From assembly GCF_000321025.1 (NCBI RefSeq), contig NZ_HE610717.1:277443-341442 (forward strand): a stretch of 64,000 bases of DNA. Reading direction: 5' to 3'. The notes under the pieces are model-generated. The model ran no database searches. It was given only the letters and a program-made list of their open reading frames with translations, and was not told the DNA's origin. Shown here piece after piece: positions 7,877 through 18,380 of this stretch (position 1 is its first letter; every line of letters begins with the position of its first letter). Position numbers and translations under genes: made by a program. This DNA is from Peptoniphilus senegalensis JC140 (GTDB taxonomy: Bacteria; Bacillota; Clostridia; Tissierellales; Peptoniphilaceae).

Positions 7877-8947
7877 TTATTCATCCTTTTCTAGAAAATT
7901 TTCAGATTTTGCATTTTCACTTTCGAAGTTTATTTCTTCTTCTGGAATTAAATTATAATGAAGTCTAACTTTATGCTCAATTTCTTTTAATAATTCTGGA
8001 TTTCCTTCCAAAAATTCTTTAGCATTTTCTCTACCTTGACCAAGCCTTTCGTCTTCATAGGAATACCAAGCACCTGCTTTTTTTACTATGTCAGCTTCTG
8101 CCGCTACATCAAGTATATTTCCTACACTGGATATGCCTTTTCCATACATAATATCAAATTCAGCTTGTCTAAATGGTGGAGCAATTTTGTTTTTAACAAC
8201 TTTAACCCTAACTCTATTTCCTATCATTTCGTCGCCTTTTTTAATAATTTCAGACCTTCTTATATCAAGTCTTACTGAAGAATAGAATTTAAGCGCTCTA
8301 CCGCCAGTAGTCGTTTCAGGATTTCCAAACATAATTCCAACTTTTTCTCTAAGTTGATTTATGAATACAACTGTACATTTAGATTTATTTATGGCACCAG
8401 TAAGTTTTCTAAGAGCTTGTGACATAAGTCTTGCTTGAAGACCAATTTGTGCTGAACCCATTTCTCCATCAATTTCTGCCTTTGGAACAAGTGCTGCAAC
8501 TGAGTCTATTATTATTAAGTCTACTGCATTAGACCTTACTAAAGCTTCAGTAATTTCTAAAGCTTGCTCACCGGTGTCCGGTTGTGAAATAACTAGATTT
8601 TCTATATCAACTCCAAGATTTCTTGCATATCCTGGGTCAAGAGCATGTTCTGCGTCTACAAAAGCACCAGTACCTCCCATTTTTTGAGCCTCTGCCAACA
8701 TATGAAGTGCTAGCGTAGTTTTCCCTGAAGACTCAGGCCCATAAATTTCAATAATTCTTCCTTTAGGTATTCCACCAATTCCAAGAGCAATATCCAGTGC
8801 AAGTGAACCTGTAGGAATTGAATCAATATCAAGCTTAACATCGTCTCCCAAAACCATTACTGAACCTTCTCCATATTGTTTTTCAATTTTTGACAAAACG
8901 TTGTGAAGGGCTTCTTGTTTTTCTTTGCTTAATTTACTATCTTTCAT
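7877..8947 (-). CDS. recA: RecA recombinase
   Basis: 356 residues, full length. RecA forms filaments on single-stranded DNA, catalyses strand exchange and stimulates LexA cleavage. Walker A is GPESSGKT (70-77). The Walker B strand [16 protein letters not shown], loop L1 ([12 protein letters not shown]) and loop L2 ([20 protein letters not shown]) are intact, and the acidic C-terminus is present. ATG 8947 has AAGGAG within the last codons of cinA, five bases upstream. The cinA-recA order is conserved in many Firmicutes. The Mre11-like gene follows after 11 bp, so end-processing genes would be co-transcribed with recA. No LexA box is evident in the short gap. Confidence 0.97.
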   Translation of the reverse strand: MKDSKLSKEKQEALHNVLSKIEKQYGEGSVMVLGDDVKLDIDSIPTGSLALDIALGIGGIPKGRIIEIYGPESSGKTTLALHMLAEAQKMGGTGAFVDAEHALDPGYARNLGVDIENLVISQPDTGEQALEITEALVRSNAVDLIIIDSVAALVPKAEIDGEMGSAQIGLQARLMSQALRKLTGAINKSKCTVVFINQLREKVGIMFGNPETTTGGRALKFYSSVRLDIRRSEIIKKGDEMIGNRVRVKVVKNKIAPPFRQAEFDIMYGKGISSVGNILDVAAEADIVKKAGAWYSYEDERLGQGRENAKEFLEGNPELLKEIEHKVRLHYNLIPEEEINFESENAKSENFLEKDE

Positions 8948-8949
8948 AA

Positions 8950-10185
8950 TTACTCCTTAAAATTTTTTCTAAGAACAAAAAGTATTTGAGACAATACTCT
9001 ATTAACAGTGCTTCTTCTTATCTTATTCCTATCTCCTGAAAAAAAATAATGCTTAACGTAATAATCATCATCAGAAAAATATATACAAGTGTAGACATTT
9101 CCAACTTCAGTTTCAGATGAATTAGGTCCAGCTTCTCCAGTTGTAGATACTCCAATATCAGCCTTTGACTTCTCTTTAATTCCTTTTGCCATTTCAAAAG
9201 CAGTATTTTCACTAATAGCTCCAAATTTATCTAAAGTATTTTTGGAGACATTTAAGTTTTTATTTTTTGAATCATTTGAATAAGTTACAAAGGAAGTTTC
9301 CATAACCTTTGATGCTCCACTAATATCTGTAATAGCAGAGCTAAGCATTCCTCCAGTAATTGATTCAGCAAAAGAGATTTTTAAATTATTTTCCCTTAGA
9401 ATTTTTACTATTTCTCCAGAAACATCATCATTATTTTCAGAATAAATATGAGTATTAAATTCAGCATAAAGAGATTTTACAACTTTTTCTATAGAAAATT
9501 GTAATTCTTCTTTTTTTGTGTCCTTACCTATAATTTTTACTTCAGTATAAGTTCCATGTGCAAAAGTATTTATGCTCACATTATTACTTTCAAAAGACAT
9601 TTTTCTTATTCTGTCTTCTATAACTGATTCTCCAAGTCCAATAATGTCTATAGATTTAACCATTATATTTTCATTGGTAAAGGATTTATTTGCCAAATAA
9701 TAATCTAGCATTGGCTCCATTTCATCTGGTGGTCCTGGAAGGAGAATAATTCTTTTATTATCAAATTCAATTGATTCACCAAGAGCAACGCCCCACTTAT
9801 TTTCAATTTTTTCTGAGCCTTCTATTAGCATAACTTGTTTTAAATTGTTTGGAGTCATAGTCCTTCCAAACTTTGTAAATCTATCAATCATTTTTTCTTT
9901 TTCATCTACATCAAGATAGATTTTGCGATTTAAAAATTTTGCTACAGCTTCTTTTGTTATGTCATCATTAGTAGGACCAAGCCCACCACTAACAACAATT
10001 AAATCAGAAGATTTTTTTAAATACTTTAATTCATTTACAATTTCATCTAAATTGTCATCGACAGAAACTTGCCTATTAACCTCAATTCCCATATCAGTTA
10101 ATTTATCAGAAATATATTTTGAATTTGTATTTGTTATAGATCCTATTAAAATCTCTTTTCCTACTGTTAAAATACTAGCTTTCAT
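8950..10185 (-). CDS. cinA: CinA (competence/damage-inducible protein; NMN deamidase family)
   Basis: About 411 residues. The N-terminal MoCF/COG1058 domain ([14 protein letters not shown] start; [12 protein letters not shown]) is linked to ADP-ribose or molybdopterin-type chemistry. The C-terminal PncC/CinA domain ([30 protein letters not shown]) in homologues deamidates NMN. ATG 10185 is chosen because AGGAGAATT lies directly before it; the frame is open further upstream, but that would overlap pgsA without a ribosome binding site. It sits between pgsA and recA. Confidence 0.93.
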   Translation of the reverse strand: MKASILTVGKEILIGSITNTNSKYISDKLTDMGIEVNRQVSVDDNLDEIVNELKYLKKSSDLIVVSGGLGPTNDDITKEAVAKFLNRKIYLDVDEKEKMIDRFTKFGRTMTPNNLKQVMLIEGSEKIENKWGVALGESIEFDNKRIILLPGPPDEMEPMLDYYLANKSFTNENIMVKSIDIIGLGESVIEDRIRKMSFESNNVSINTFAHGTYTEVKIIGKDTKKEELQFSIEKVVKSLYAEFNTHIYSENNDDVSGEIVKILRENNLKISFAESITGGMLSSAITDISGASKVMETSFVTYSNDSKNKNLNVSKNTLDKFGAISENTAFEMAKGIKEKSKADIGVSTTGEAGPNSSETEVGNVYTCIYFSDDDYYVKHYFFSGDRNKIRRSTVNRVLSQILFVLRKNFKE

Positions 10186-10192
10186 AATTCTC

Positions 10193-10726
10193 CTATATAT
10201 TTTCCAAATCAAGGACTTTTTTATTTTTAATCAAATAATCTGCACCAGAAATAACTGTAAATACTACAGCTAAATAAAATATTGCCATTCCAGTAGGCCT
10301 TAGGCTTTCTATTCCAGTTAGTAATAAAATATTTGATATTAGCTGTGTAACAGTTTTAAATTTTCCTAAAGGACTTGCTGCTATTGTTATATTTTCAGAT
10401 GCTGCTATAATTCTAAATCCTGTAATTGTAAATTCTCTTGCAATTATAATTATTACAGCCCATGCTGGCATTTCGCCAGAACTAACTAACATAATCATTG
10501 CAGCGCATACTAAGATTTTATCAGCAAGGGGGTCTGCAAATTTCCCAAAATTTGTAACTAAATTATCTCTCCTTGCAAGATAGCCATCTAAAAAATCTGT
10601 AAAAGAAGCAATGGTAAAGATAATAGTTGCAATTATTCTTGAATTATTAAAATCTAGGTACATAAAAATTACAAAAACTGGAACCATCAAAGTTCTCATG
10701 AGAGTCAATTTATTTGGAGTATTCAT
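10193..10726 (-). CDS. pgsA: CDP-diacylglycerol-glycerol-3-phosphate 3-phosphatidyltransferase
   Basis: A 177-residue integral membrane enzyme that commits CDP-diacylglycerol to phosphatidylglycerol synthesis. The CDP-alcohol phosphotransferase signature D-G-x2-A-R-x8-G-x3-D-x3-D is exact at residues 47-69. Four to six hydrophobic helices are visible. Its ATG overlaps the rimO stop as ATGA, with GGTGA just upstream. Confidence 0.95.
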   Translation of the reverse strand: MNTPNKLTLMRTLMVPVFVIFMYLDFNNSRIIATIIFTIASFTDFLDGYLARRDNLVTNFGKFADPLADKILVCAAMIMLVSSGEMPAWAVIIIIAREFTITGFRIIAASENITIAASPLGKFKTVTQLISNILLLTGIESLRPTGMAIFYLAVVFTVISGADYLIKNKKVLDLENI

Positions 10727-12039
10727 ATATCTTCACCTACTAAATCATAATCTAAAGTATCAATAATTTTAACATTTACAAAATCGCCAATTTCCAAAGT
10801 TTTGTTGGAGTTTATATATGTTACTCCATCTATCTCAGGAGAATCCATATAAGTTCTGCCTACATAATTGTTCTCATCAATTTTTTCTTCTATTAATACT
10901 TCTAAAGTTGTATCTAAATTTTTTGAAAGAATTTCACTAGAAATATCGTTTTGTATTTCCATAATTTCATCTTTTCGTCTATTTTTAACTCCATCAGCTA
11001 TTTGATTATCTAAAAGATCTGCTTTTGTCCCCTCTTCTCTAGAGTATTCAAAAACTCCTAGCTTATCAAATTTTATGTCTTCAATAAAATCTACAAGTTC
11101 TTTAAAATCTTCTTCACTCTCTCCAGGAAAACCAACAATAAAGGTTGTTCTAATTACAATTTCTGGGGTAGCTTTTCGTAAATTTTTTAGAGTTTTAATA
11201 ATATGTTCTTTGCTAGTTTTTCTATTCATGTTTTTTAAAACATTGTCAGAAATGTGTTGGAGAGGCATATCCACATATTTTACTAACTTTTTATTAGTTC
11301 TAAATTCTTCTATTAATTCATCTGTAAAATGGTCAGGATATAAATATAAAACTCGAATCCACTTTAAATCTTCTATTTTTGAAATTTCTTTAATCAATTT
11401 TGCCAAAGAATACTTTGAATATAAGTCAATTCCATAGTCAGTAGTATTTTGTGCAATTAAAATGATTTCTCTTGCACCCTTATTTACTAAGTATTCGACT
11501 TCAGAATATATATCTTCGATTTTTCTAGATCTGTTTTTACCACGAAGTGATGGAATAATACAATAAGAACAGTTGTTATTACATCCTTCTGAAATTTTTA
11601 CATATTCAGTTGTATTTACAATTTCTTTTTTGACTCCTTCAATATACGCAGAGTTTAAATTGTCAGTTTTTACAAATAAATCTCCAGCCATACTTCTGTC
11701 TAAGAGCTCGTTTATATAATTTATATTTCCTGTGCCAATAATCCCATCAATTTCTGGGATTTCCTTTAGAAGTTCTTCAGGATATCTTTGGGCAAGGCAT
11801 CCTGATAGTAGAACTTTCTTGCATCTTCCCTCATTTTTATACTCAACTGCTTCTAAAATTGTATCAATTGATTCTTCCTTAGCTGCATCAATAAATCCAC
11901 AAGTGTTAACAATTAATATATCAGCATCTCTTGCATCATTTACCATTTTATATCTTTCTTTATTTAAAAGTGAGTACATCATTGATGAGTCTACATCATT
12001 CTTTGAGCAGCCAAGAGTAACTATATGCACATTATTCAT
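10723..12039 (-). CDS. rimO: Ribosomal protein S12 methylthiotransferase RimO
   Basis: About 438 residues. This radical SAM enzyme methylthiolates the conserved Asp of ribosomal protein S12. The N-terminal UPF0004 domain begins VHIVTLGCSKNDVDS, typical of RimO rather than MiaB. The radical SAM motif is CNNNCSYC, followed by SLRGKNRSR, and a C-terminal TRAM domain recognises the substrate. Three in-frame starts lie close together (GTG 12048, ATG 12045, ATG 12039); 12039 is preferred because AGGTG is then six bases upstream. The start lies inside the end of ftsK. Confidence 0.93.
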   Translation of the reverse strand: MNNVHIVTLGCSKNDVDSSMMYSLLNKERYKMVNDARDADILIVNTCGFIDAAKEESIDTILEAVEYKNEGRCKKVLLSGCLAQRYPEELLKEIPEIDGIIGTGNINYINELLDRSMAGDLFVKTDNLNSAYIEGVKKEIVNTTEYVKISEGCNNNCSYCIIPSLRGKNRSRKIEDIYSEVEYLVNKGAREIILIAQNTTDYGIDLYSKYSLAKLIKEISKIEDLKWIRVLYLYPDHFTDELIEEFRTNKKLVKYVDMPLQHISDNVLKNMNRKTSKEHIIKTLKNLRKATPEIVIRTTFIVGFPGESEEDFKELVDFIEDIKFDKLGVFEYSREEGTKADLLDNQIADGVKNRRKDEIMEIQNDISSEILSKNLDTTLEVLIEEKIDENNYVGRTYMDSPEIDGVTYINSNKTLEIGDFVNVKIIDTLDYDLVGEDI

Positions 12040-14410
12040 CTTCATCACCTAAAATTATATCTATTTCTTCCCGAGTCTTTAAAAGCTTTCTTGGTTTAGA
12101 ACCTTCATGAGGTCCTATAATACCCATCTCTTCCATTTGGTCTACAATTCTTCCGGCTCTTGAATAACCAACCTTTAATTTCCTTTGGATATAAGAAATT
12201 GACGCCTGCTCGTCATTTAATACAATTTCTACAGCTTCTTTAAAAAGAGGGTCCTTTTCATCATCAACTTTAACTTTTTTATTTTCAATTGCTTTTTCTA
12301 TTTTCGATTCAACATTGTTTTTTATTTCGTTGTTGTTTTTTACAAAATCAACAACTCTTTCTACTTCACTATCGCCTATATAAGCACCTTGTATCCTTTT
12401 TGGTTTTGGGTATTTGCTAGGATAAAATAGCATATCTCCTTTTCCTAAAAGTTTTTCTGCTCCGCCCATATCTAGAATAGTCCTTGAGTCTATAGAAGAC
12501 GCTACAGCAAAAGCAATTCTTGAAGGAACATTAGCCTTAATAGTACCAGTAATAACATCAACAGAAGGCCTTTGTGTTGCTAGAATAAGGTGCATTCCAG
12601 CAGCCCTAGCTTTTTGTGCTAGTCTAGCTATATATTCTTCGATTTCCTTTGATGCAACCATCATAAGGTCTGCAAGTTCGTCTACTATAATTAAAATCTT
12701 AGGAAGTTTCTCATCTTCCTTTCCTTCAGCTACCATTTTTTTATTGTAACCCTTTAGGTCTCTTACATGATTTTCAGCAAAAGCCATATATCTTTTTTCC
12801 ATTTCATCAACAGCCCAGTTAAGTGCAAAAGCAGCCTTTTTTGGGTTTGTTACGACATCAATTAAAAGATGTGGTATTCCATTATAAACGCTAAGCTCAA
12901 CAACTTTTGGGTCAATTAACATAAGCTTTACATCTTTTGGAGAAGATTTATAAATTATGCTTGTTATTATTGAATTAATGCAAACTGATTTACCAGAGCC
13001 AGTTGCCCCTGCTATGAGTAAGTGAGGCATATCTTCCATTCCAGAAATTAAAATATTCCCCTCAACATCTTTTCCAAGAGCTAAAGGTATTTCGGAATTT
13101 ATAGTTTTAAATTCCTTGGAATCAATTAATTCTTTAAGTCCTACAGCATCTTTCTCTTTATTGGGAACTTCAATGCCAACTACAGCTTTACCAGGTATTG
13201 GAGCCTCTATACGAAGCTCAGAACTTGCCAGAGCCATGGCAATATTGTCACTTAAACCAACAATTCTTGATAACTTTATACCTGGAGCAGGCTTAAGTTC
13301 ATAAGAAGTTATAACAGGACCACGGTTTATAGCAACAACCTTTGACTCTATGCCAAAATTTCTCATAGTATTTTCTATGATTTTTCCCTTTTCAATTACT
13401 TCATCTTTAGAAAAACCACCCTTTGATTTAACTCTATCTAATAAAGCTAAATCGGGGTAAGTGTACACAAACTCTTCTTTGCTTTTATTTTCAATGTCAT
13501 CTTTTATTGTGTCAATGACATTTTCATCATTTTCTACTTCAGTGTATTCAATAGTTTTTTCTTCTATTTTATTTGAATTATCATTGTTACTAATAACTTC
13601 AAATTTTTCTTCTTCAAGCTTTTCAACAATATTCTCATCAGAATAATCTTTTATAACTAAATTTTCTCCAAAGTCTTCAGCTTCACTTGATTTTTCTTCT
13701 TTAGATTTTTTTAACTCTATTTTTTCTTTCTTTAAATTCTCTCTTTCTATTTTTTTCTGTTCTTTTTCTTCTAGTTTTATTTTTCTGTCAGCTTTTTTTT
13801 CTTCAAAAGCTTTCTTTTTATCTTCGAAATATTCGCCTATATCTTCAGAAAGCATTATTAGTTGGTCAATATTCACTTTAAGCATAAAATAAATTGACGC
13901 AACTATTATCAGTCCAAGAACCAAATATGTTCCAAGAGAGCCTAAAAGTTTATAGGAGAAAAAACCAAAAATAGCCCCAAGAATTCCGCCGCTTCTTGTG
14001 ATGTCCATATACTCTGTTGACTTTATAATTCTTTCAATCAAAGTCATATCCATTTCTTTTGAGCCATCAAGAAAAACTAATACGCATAAAAATATTACAA
14101 GTGAACATATAATATATCGTCTCATGTGAAATTTAGTCGCTTGAATGTTATATAGAATTCCCCAGAAAATCAATAAAAGAGGAATCAAAAAGTTACCTGA
14201 GCCCGAAATGACAGAAAATAATTTATAGATCAAGCTCCCTATAAGTCCCATTCTTTGGCTATATAAAGAAATAAAAAATACTATTCCTATAACAATTAAG
14301 AATAAACCCATTATTTCTTTTCCGGAAGCTATTTCAGAACTTGTTTTTTTTCTTTTGCGAACATTTTTTTTATTTGAAATTTTTTTATTGTTTTTTTTAT
14401 TTTTTATCAA
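12032..14410 (-). CDS. ftsK: FtsK/SpoIIIE DNA translocase
   Basis: About 792 residues. Double-stranded DNA pump that clears chromosome termini from the septum and acts with Xer recombination. An N-terminal Lys-rich stretch and four transmembrane helices (about 35-190) lead into a long charged linker (200-315). The alpha/beta motor domain has Walker A GATGSGKS and Walker B ILIIVDELADLMM, followed by the C-terminal winged-helix gamma domain (ASISYIQRKLKVGYSRAGRIVDQME). The start is TTG 14410, with GAGGTG seven bases upstream. A TGTTATAAT element about 20-30 bp upstream could be a weak promoter. Confidence 0.96.
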   Translation of the reverse strand: MIKNKKNNKKISNKKNVRKRKKTSSEIASGKEIMGLFLIVIGIVFFISLYSQRMGLIGSLIYKLFSVISGSGNFLIPLLLIFWGILYNIQATKFHMRRYIICSLVIFLCVLVFLDGSKEMDMTLIERIIKSTEYMDITRSGGILGAIFGFFSYKLLGSLGTYLVLGLIIVASIYFMLKVNIDQLIMLSEDIGEYFEDKKKAFEEKKADRKIKLEEKEQKKIERENLKKEKIELKKSKEEKSSEAEDFGENLVIKDYSDENIVEKLEEEKFEVISNNDNSNKIEEKTIEYTEVENDENVIDTIKDDIENKSKEEFVYTYPDLALLDRVKSKGGFSKDEVIEKGKIIENTMRNFGIESKVVAINRGPVITSYELKPAPGIKLSRIVGLSDNIAMALASSELRIEAPIPGKAVVGIEVPNKEKDAVGLKELIDSKEFKTINSEIPLALGKDVEGNILISGMEDMPHLLIAGATGSGKSVCINSIITSIIYKSSPKDVKLMLIDPKVVELSVYNGIPHLLIDVVTNPKKAAFALNWAVDEMEKRYMAFAENHVRDLKGYNKKMVAEGKEDEKLPKILIIVDELADLMMVASKEIEEYIARLAQKARAAGMHLILATQRPSVDVITGTIKANVPSRIAFAVASSIDSRTILDMGGAEKLLGKGDMLFYPSKYPKPKRIQGAYIGDSEVERVVDFVKNNNEIKNNVESKIEKAIENKKVKVDDEKDPLFKEAVEIVLNDEQASISYIQRKLKVGYSRAGRIVDQMEEMGIIGPHEGSKPRKLLKTREEIDIILGDEDE

Positions 14411-14448
14411 GAGATAGCACCTCAATAATATTATAACAATTTATACGC

Positions 14449-14880
14449 TTAAAGACCAGTGTGACCAAATCCTCCATCGCTTCTTTCAGTATCACTTATC
14501 TCTTCTACTTCAACAATTTCTGGAGTTTCAATTTTCATAAAAACAATTTGTGCGATTCTTTCGCCATCTTTAATTACAACATCCTCTTTACTCATATTTA
14601 TTAGAATGACTTTTAACTCTCCCCTATAATCCGAATCAATTGTTCCTATTCCATTTGGCAAACCTAGACCTTTTTTTAAAGCTAAACCTGATCTTGCTCT
14701 AACTTGTGCTTCGTAACCTTTTTCAAATTCTAAAAATAAACCAGTTGGTACTAAAACTCTATCAAGCGATTTTAAAATTAAATCTTTATCTAGGTTTGCT
14801 CTTAAATCCATGCCTGATGAGCCATCTGTTTCATATTTAGGAAGTGGATGTTTGCTTTTATTAATAATTTTTAATTTCAT
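14449..14880 (-). CDS. dut: dUTP diphosphatase (dUTPase)
   Basis: About 143 residues, the usual size of trimeric dUTPases, which hydrolyse dUTP to dUMP and pyrophosphate. All five motifs are present: DGSSGMDLRA (I), VRARSGLALKKG (II), GTIDSDYRGE (III), GERIAQIVF (IV) and RSDGGFGHTGL (V). ATG 14880 has AAGGGG seven bases upstream. The gene lies after the pnp terminator, so its expression depends on read-through or an unseen promoter. Confidence 0.95.
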   Translation of the reverse strand: MKLKIINKSKHPLPKYETDGSSGMDLRANLDKDLILKSLDRVLVPTGLFLEFEKGYEAQVRARSGLALKKGLGLPNGIGTIDSDYRGELKVILINMSKEDVVIKDGERIAQIVFMKIETPEIVEVEEISDTERSDGGFGHTGL

Positions 14881-14891
14881 AAATTCCCCTT

Positions 14892-14924
14892 TAAAAAATC
14901 GCATTAAAATAAATCTTAATGCGA
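14892..14924 (-). terminator. Terminator between pnp and dut
   Basis: Reading the minus strand, TCGCATTAA (14924-14916) pairs with TTAATGCGA (14907-14899) and is followed by a run of six T. It would limit pnp transcription into dut-ftsK. Confidence 0.85.
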
Positions 14925-14933
14925 CTAAATTTT

Positions 14934-17042
14934 TTATTTATCTTGTTCTTTTTTGTTAGCTTCTCTCTTTAAAAGAGCTTTTCTTGAAAGTGAAATTTTA
15001 CCAGTGTCTTCAGCAATATCAATTACTTTAACTTCGACTGTATCGCCAACCTTTAGAACATCATCAACGCTATTTGTTCTTTCGTGAGCAATTTCTGATA
15101 TATGAAGAAGTCCTTCAGTTCCTTTTTTAATTTCAACAAAGGCACCAAATTTAACGATTTTCTTAACTTTTCCAGTATAAACTTCTCCAACTTCAATTTC
15201 TTTTACTATGTCTTCAATTATAGCAATTGCTTCTTTAGCTCTTTCATCACTTTCTGAAAGAATAGAAATTCTTCCGTCATCATCAATGTCAATTTTAACA
15301 CCAGTTTGTTCAATAATTTTATTAATTATTTTTCCACCAGCACCTATTACTTCGCCTATTCTTTCAGGGTCAATAGAAATCATGTGAATTATTGGAGCGT
15401 ACTTAGATAGTTCTGCTCTTGGTTTTTCAATAGTAGTAGCTATGTGGTCAAGTATTTCAAATCTTGCAACCTTTGCTCTTTCAAGTGCAACTTCAAGAAT
15501 TTCTTTTTTTATTCCTTCAACTTTAATATCCATTTGAATAGCTGTAATACCATCACGAGTCCCAGCTACTTTAAAGTCCATATCTCCAAAATGATCTTCA
15601 AGGCCTTGAATATCAGTCAAAATTTTTATAACACCATTTTCTTCAATAAGACCCATGGCAATCCCAGCTACTGGCGCCTTAATTGGGACACCTGCGTCCA
15701 TGAGAGCAAGTGTAGATCCACATACAGATGCTTGAGATGATGAGCCATTTGATGATAAAACTTCAGATACAACTCTAATTGTGTATGGGAAAGTTTCACT
15801 ATCAGGTATTACTGGAAGAAGTGCTCTTTCAGCTAAAGCACCATGACCAATTTCACGTCTACCTGGTGATCTTGATGGCTTAGTATCGCCTACACAAAAT
15901 CCAGGGAAATTGTAGTGGTGAATGTATCTCTTTGGCTTGTCATCTCCAAGTCCATCAATTACTTGTTCTTCGGAGATAGCTCCAAGTGTTGCAATAGATA
16001 GCACTTGAGTTTGTCCTCTTGTAAATAATCCTGAACCATGAGTTCTTGGTAAAACTCCTACTTCAGATGAAAGAGGTCTTATTTCTGTTAACTTTCTATC
16101 GTCAGGTCTTCTTTCTTCTTCAAGAATTCCACGTCTTACTTCTGTTACTTCAATTTCTTCTAAAGCGGCTTCAATGTCTTTGGAATGTTCTTCCATTAAA
16201 TCATCAAAGTGTTCCCTTATTTTTTCTTTTGCTGCATCAGTTTTTTCAACTCTTACAATCTTATCTTTTTGTCTTATTGCTTCAACAAGTAAATCTTTTC
16301 CGTATTCTTTTACTTTAGCAACTATTTCTTCGTCAGCCTTAAATACTTCATATTCAGCTTTTTCTTTACCTACTTCAGATGCAATTTCATTAGTGAAAGT
16401 ACAAATTTCTTTTATAACTTCATGTCCTTCTAGAATTGCTTCTAACATTTCAGCTTCACTTACTTCTTGTGCACCAGCTTCTACCATCATAATAGCAGAT
16501 TCAGTTCCTGCAAGAGAAAGATTGATTCTTGAATTATTTCTCTCTTCTTCATTAGGATTAATAATGTATTTTCCATCAATAAATCCTACTTCTACTGAAC
16601 CAGTAGGTCCATCGAAAGGAATATCAGAAATAGAAAGAGCAACAGAAGAACCTATCATAGCAACAATTTCTGGTGAGTGATCTTGATCTACGCTTAGAAC
16701 TGTAGCCACAATATGCACATCATTTCTATATCCTTCTGGGAAAAGAGGTCTAAGAGGTCTGTCGATTAATCTAGCAGAAAGAGTAGCTTTTTCACTTGGT
16801 CTTCCTTCTCTTTTAATAAATCCACCAGGAATTTTTCCAACTGCATACATCTTTTCTTCGTAATCAACACTTAGAGGAAAAAAGTCGATTCCCTCTCTTG
16901 GGTTTGATGAAGCTGTTGCTGTAACAAGTACAACAGTATCTCCATATTGAACTAAACAAGCTCCATTAGCTTGCTCTGCAACTTTTCCAATTGTAACTTT
17001 TAACTGGGAACCTGCAAGATCCATTGTATAAGTTTTTTCCAT
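14934..17042 (-). CDS. pnp: Polyribonucleotide nucleotidyltransferase (PNPase)
   Basis: 702 residues. Phosphorolytic 3'-5' exoribonuclease, trimeric ring. Two RNase PH domains (1-220 and 310-540; [19 protein letters not shown], the GGDTKPSR-like [18 protein letters not shown]) flank a helical domain, followed by a KH domain ([18 protein letters not shown]) and an S1 domain ([15 protein letters not shown]). ATG 17042 is preceded by GGAGG. The rpsO-pnp order is conserved in bacteria, and a terminator hairpin separates the two here. Confidence 0.97.
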   Translation of the reverse strand: MEKTYTMDLAGSQLKVTIGKVAEQANGACLVQYGDTVVLVTATASSNPREGIDFFPLSVDYEEKMYAVGKIPGGFIKREGRPSEKATLSARLIDRPLRPLFPEGYRNDVHIVATVLSVDQDHSPEIVAMIGSSVALSISDIPFDGPTGSVEVGFIDGKYIINPNEEERNNSRINLSLAGTESAIMMVEAGAQEVSEAEMLEAILEGHEVIKEICTFTNEIASEVGKEKAEYEVFKADEEIVAKVKEYGKDLLVEAIRQKDKIVRVEKTDAAKEKIREHFDDLMEEHSKDIEAALEEIEVTEVRRGILEEERRPDDRKLTEIRPLSSEVGVLPRTHGSGLFTRGQTQVLSIATLGAISEEQVIDGLGDDKPKRYIHHYNFPGFCVGDTKPSRSPGRREIGHGALAERALLPVIPDSETFPYTIRVVSEVLSSNGSSSQASVCGSTLALMDAGVPIKAPVAGIAMGLIEENGVIKILTDIQGLEDHFGDMDFKVAGTRDGITAIQMDIKVEGIKKEILEVALERAKVARFEILDHIATTIEKPRAELSKYAPIIHMISIDPERIGEVIGAGGKIINKIIEQTGVKIDIDDDGRISILSESDERAKEAIAIIEDIVKEIEVGEVYTGKVKKIVKFGAFVEIKKGTEGLLHISEIAHERTNSVDDVLKVGDTVEVKVIDIAEDTGKISLSRKALLKREANKKEQDK

Positions 17043-17055
17043 GTTTCCTCCTTCT

Positions 17056-17089
17056 AATAAATAATAAGAAAGAGCGGAATTACCGCTCC
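17056..17089 (-). terminator. Hairpin between rpsO and pnp
   Basis: GAGCGG (17088-17083, minus strand) pairs with CCGCTC (17077-17072) around a five-base loop, followed by a T-rich stretch. It is a partial terminator or RNA-processing hairpin, as found between rpsO and pnp in other bacteria. Confidence 0.7.
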
Positions 17090-17091
17090 TA

Positions 17092-17358
17092 TTATCCTCT
17101 TATTTGTAGTTTTTTAATAAGTGTACGATATCTTTCTATATCACTATTTTTTAAATATCTTAATAAGTTTCTTCTTTTACCTACCATTTTAAGAAGCCCT
17201 CTTCTTGAGTGGTGGTCTTTTTTGTGAACTCTTAAGTGTTCGTTTAAATCGTTAATTCTTCTAGTAAGAATGGCGATTTGTACTTCTGGTGAACCTGTGT
17301 CACCTTCGTGAGTTTTAAATTCATCAATAATAATTTTTTTAATATTTGGTTCTAACAT
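17092..17358 (-). CDS. rpsO: Ribosomal protein S15
   Basis: 88 residues, standard S15 length. It binds 16S rRNA helices 20-22. Recognisable by [28 protein letters not shown] and the KRRNLLRYL region. ATG 17358 is preceded by AGGAGG. It has its own promoter and a structured leader. Confidence 0.98.
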   Translation of the reverse strand: MLEPNIKKIIIDEFKTHEGDTGSPEVQIAILTRRINDLNEHLRVHKKDHHSRRGLLKMVGKRRNLLRYLKNSDIERYRTLIKKLQIRG

Positions 17359-17435
17359 ATTTTCCTCCTAAATTTTTAATAAAGCTAATCAAAGTAGGCG
17401 TCGAGGAGCGTCGAACTGTGAATAGCTATTTAACC
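17359..17435 (-). promoter_or_regulatory. Structured rpsO leader, possible S15 autoregulatory site
   Basis: In the minus-strand leader AGCTATTCACAG can pair with CTTTGATTAGCT, 10 of 12 positions matching. This encloses a GC-rich core with two TCGACGC copies that contrasts with the AT-rich surroundings. S15 is known to repress its own mRNA through leader structures, but I cannot match this one to a published class. Confidence 0.4.
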
Positions 17436-17441
17436 TTTTAC

Positions 17442-17470
17442 ATATTACCATGAAATGCGGTAAATGTAAA
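17442..17470 (-). promoter_or_regulatory. Sigma-A promoter of rpsO-pnp
   Basis: Minus strand: TTTACA (17470-17465), 17-bp spacer, TAATAT (17447-17442), just after the ribF stop codon. Confidence 0.75.
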
Positions 17471-17471
17471 G

Positions 17472-18380
17472 TTATCTATTCTTTGTAACTAAAACATCTT
17501 TTGCAATTTGTTTAAATAATTCGTCAATACTATTAAATTTTAATTCAGGTCTAACAAAATCTAAAAGTTCAAGTTCTACAATTTCGCCATATATATCTTC
17601 GTTGAAATCAAGAATATGAGCTTCAATTTTGATTCCATCATGTTCTACTGTAGGGTTAGTGCCAATATTTGTAGATGCTTTATATTTTTTGCCCTTAACA
17701 ATAATATCTGTGTCATATACTCCAAATTTTGGAATCACAAAATTATCCATTAATTCAAGATTTGCTGTTGGATAGCCCATTTTCTTACCCAAACCTTTGG
17801 CATGGATAATTTTACCAATAAGTTTATAGGGTCTTGAAAGAAGAAAATTTGCTTCTTTAATTTTGCCAGCCTCTATTAGTTTTCTAATTAAAGAAGAAGA
17901 AATTTTTTCACCATCATAAGATATTTGTTCAATTACTTCAATAGTTTCAAATAAGCTCTTATTTTCATTTAAAAAATTTACATCGCCAGACTTTTTATAT
18001 CCATAGGTGTAATCATATCCAACTACAACGCCTTTGATTTTTAAATTTTTTGCTAAAAATTCATCCAAAAACTTAATAGGACTATAAGACATAAATTCTT
18101 TGGTAAAATTAATTAGGTAAATTATATCTACACCTAAACTATCAAGAATTTCAAATTTTGTCTTATTAGTTGTGATGATATCTTTTTTCCCTACTTTTAT
18201 AAGATTGTCTGTATGCTCATTAAAAAGTAAAAGACTGGATTTAATATTTAATTTTTTTGCATTTTCTATTGCCTTTTGTATTAATTTTATATGACCTTTG
18301 TGAACTCCGTCAAAATTACCAAGTGCTATAACTGATTCCTCTTTTGCCTTGTAGTTTAAGTCAATTTCAATTATTTTCAT
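17472..18380 (-). CDS. ribF: Bifunctional riboflavin kinase/FAD synthetase
   Basis: 302 residues. Converts riboflavin to FMN and FMN to FAD. The N-terminal nucleotidyltransferase domain has GNFDGVHKGH (21-30) and the SSSLIRKLIEAG motif. The C-terminal flavokinase domain has GKKMGYPTANLE. ATG 18380 overlaps the truB stop as ATGA with AGGTGA upstream; truB-ribF adjacency is classical. Confidence 0.96.
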   Translation of the reverse strand: MKIIEIDLNYKAKEESVIALGNFDGVHKGHIKLIQKAIENAKKLNIKSSLLLFNEHTDNLIKVGKKDIITTNKTKFEILDSLGVDIIYLINFTKEFMSYSPIKFLDEFLAKNLKIKGVVVGYDYTYGYKKSGDVNFLNENKSLFETIEVIEQISYDGEKISSSLIRKLIEAGKIKEANFLLSRPYKLIGKIIHAKGLGKKMGYPTANLELMDNFVIPKFGVYDTDIIVKGKKYKASTNIGTNPTVEHDGIKIEAHILDFNEDIYGEIVELELLDFVRPELKFNSIDELFKQIAKDVLVTKNR

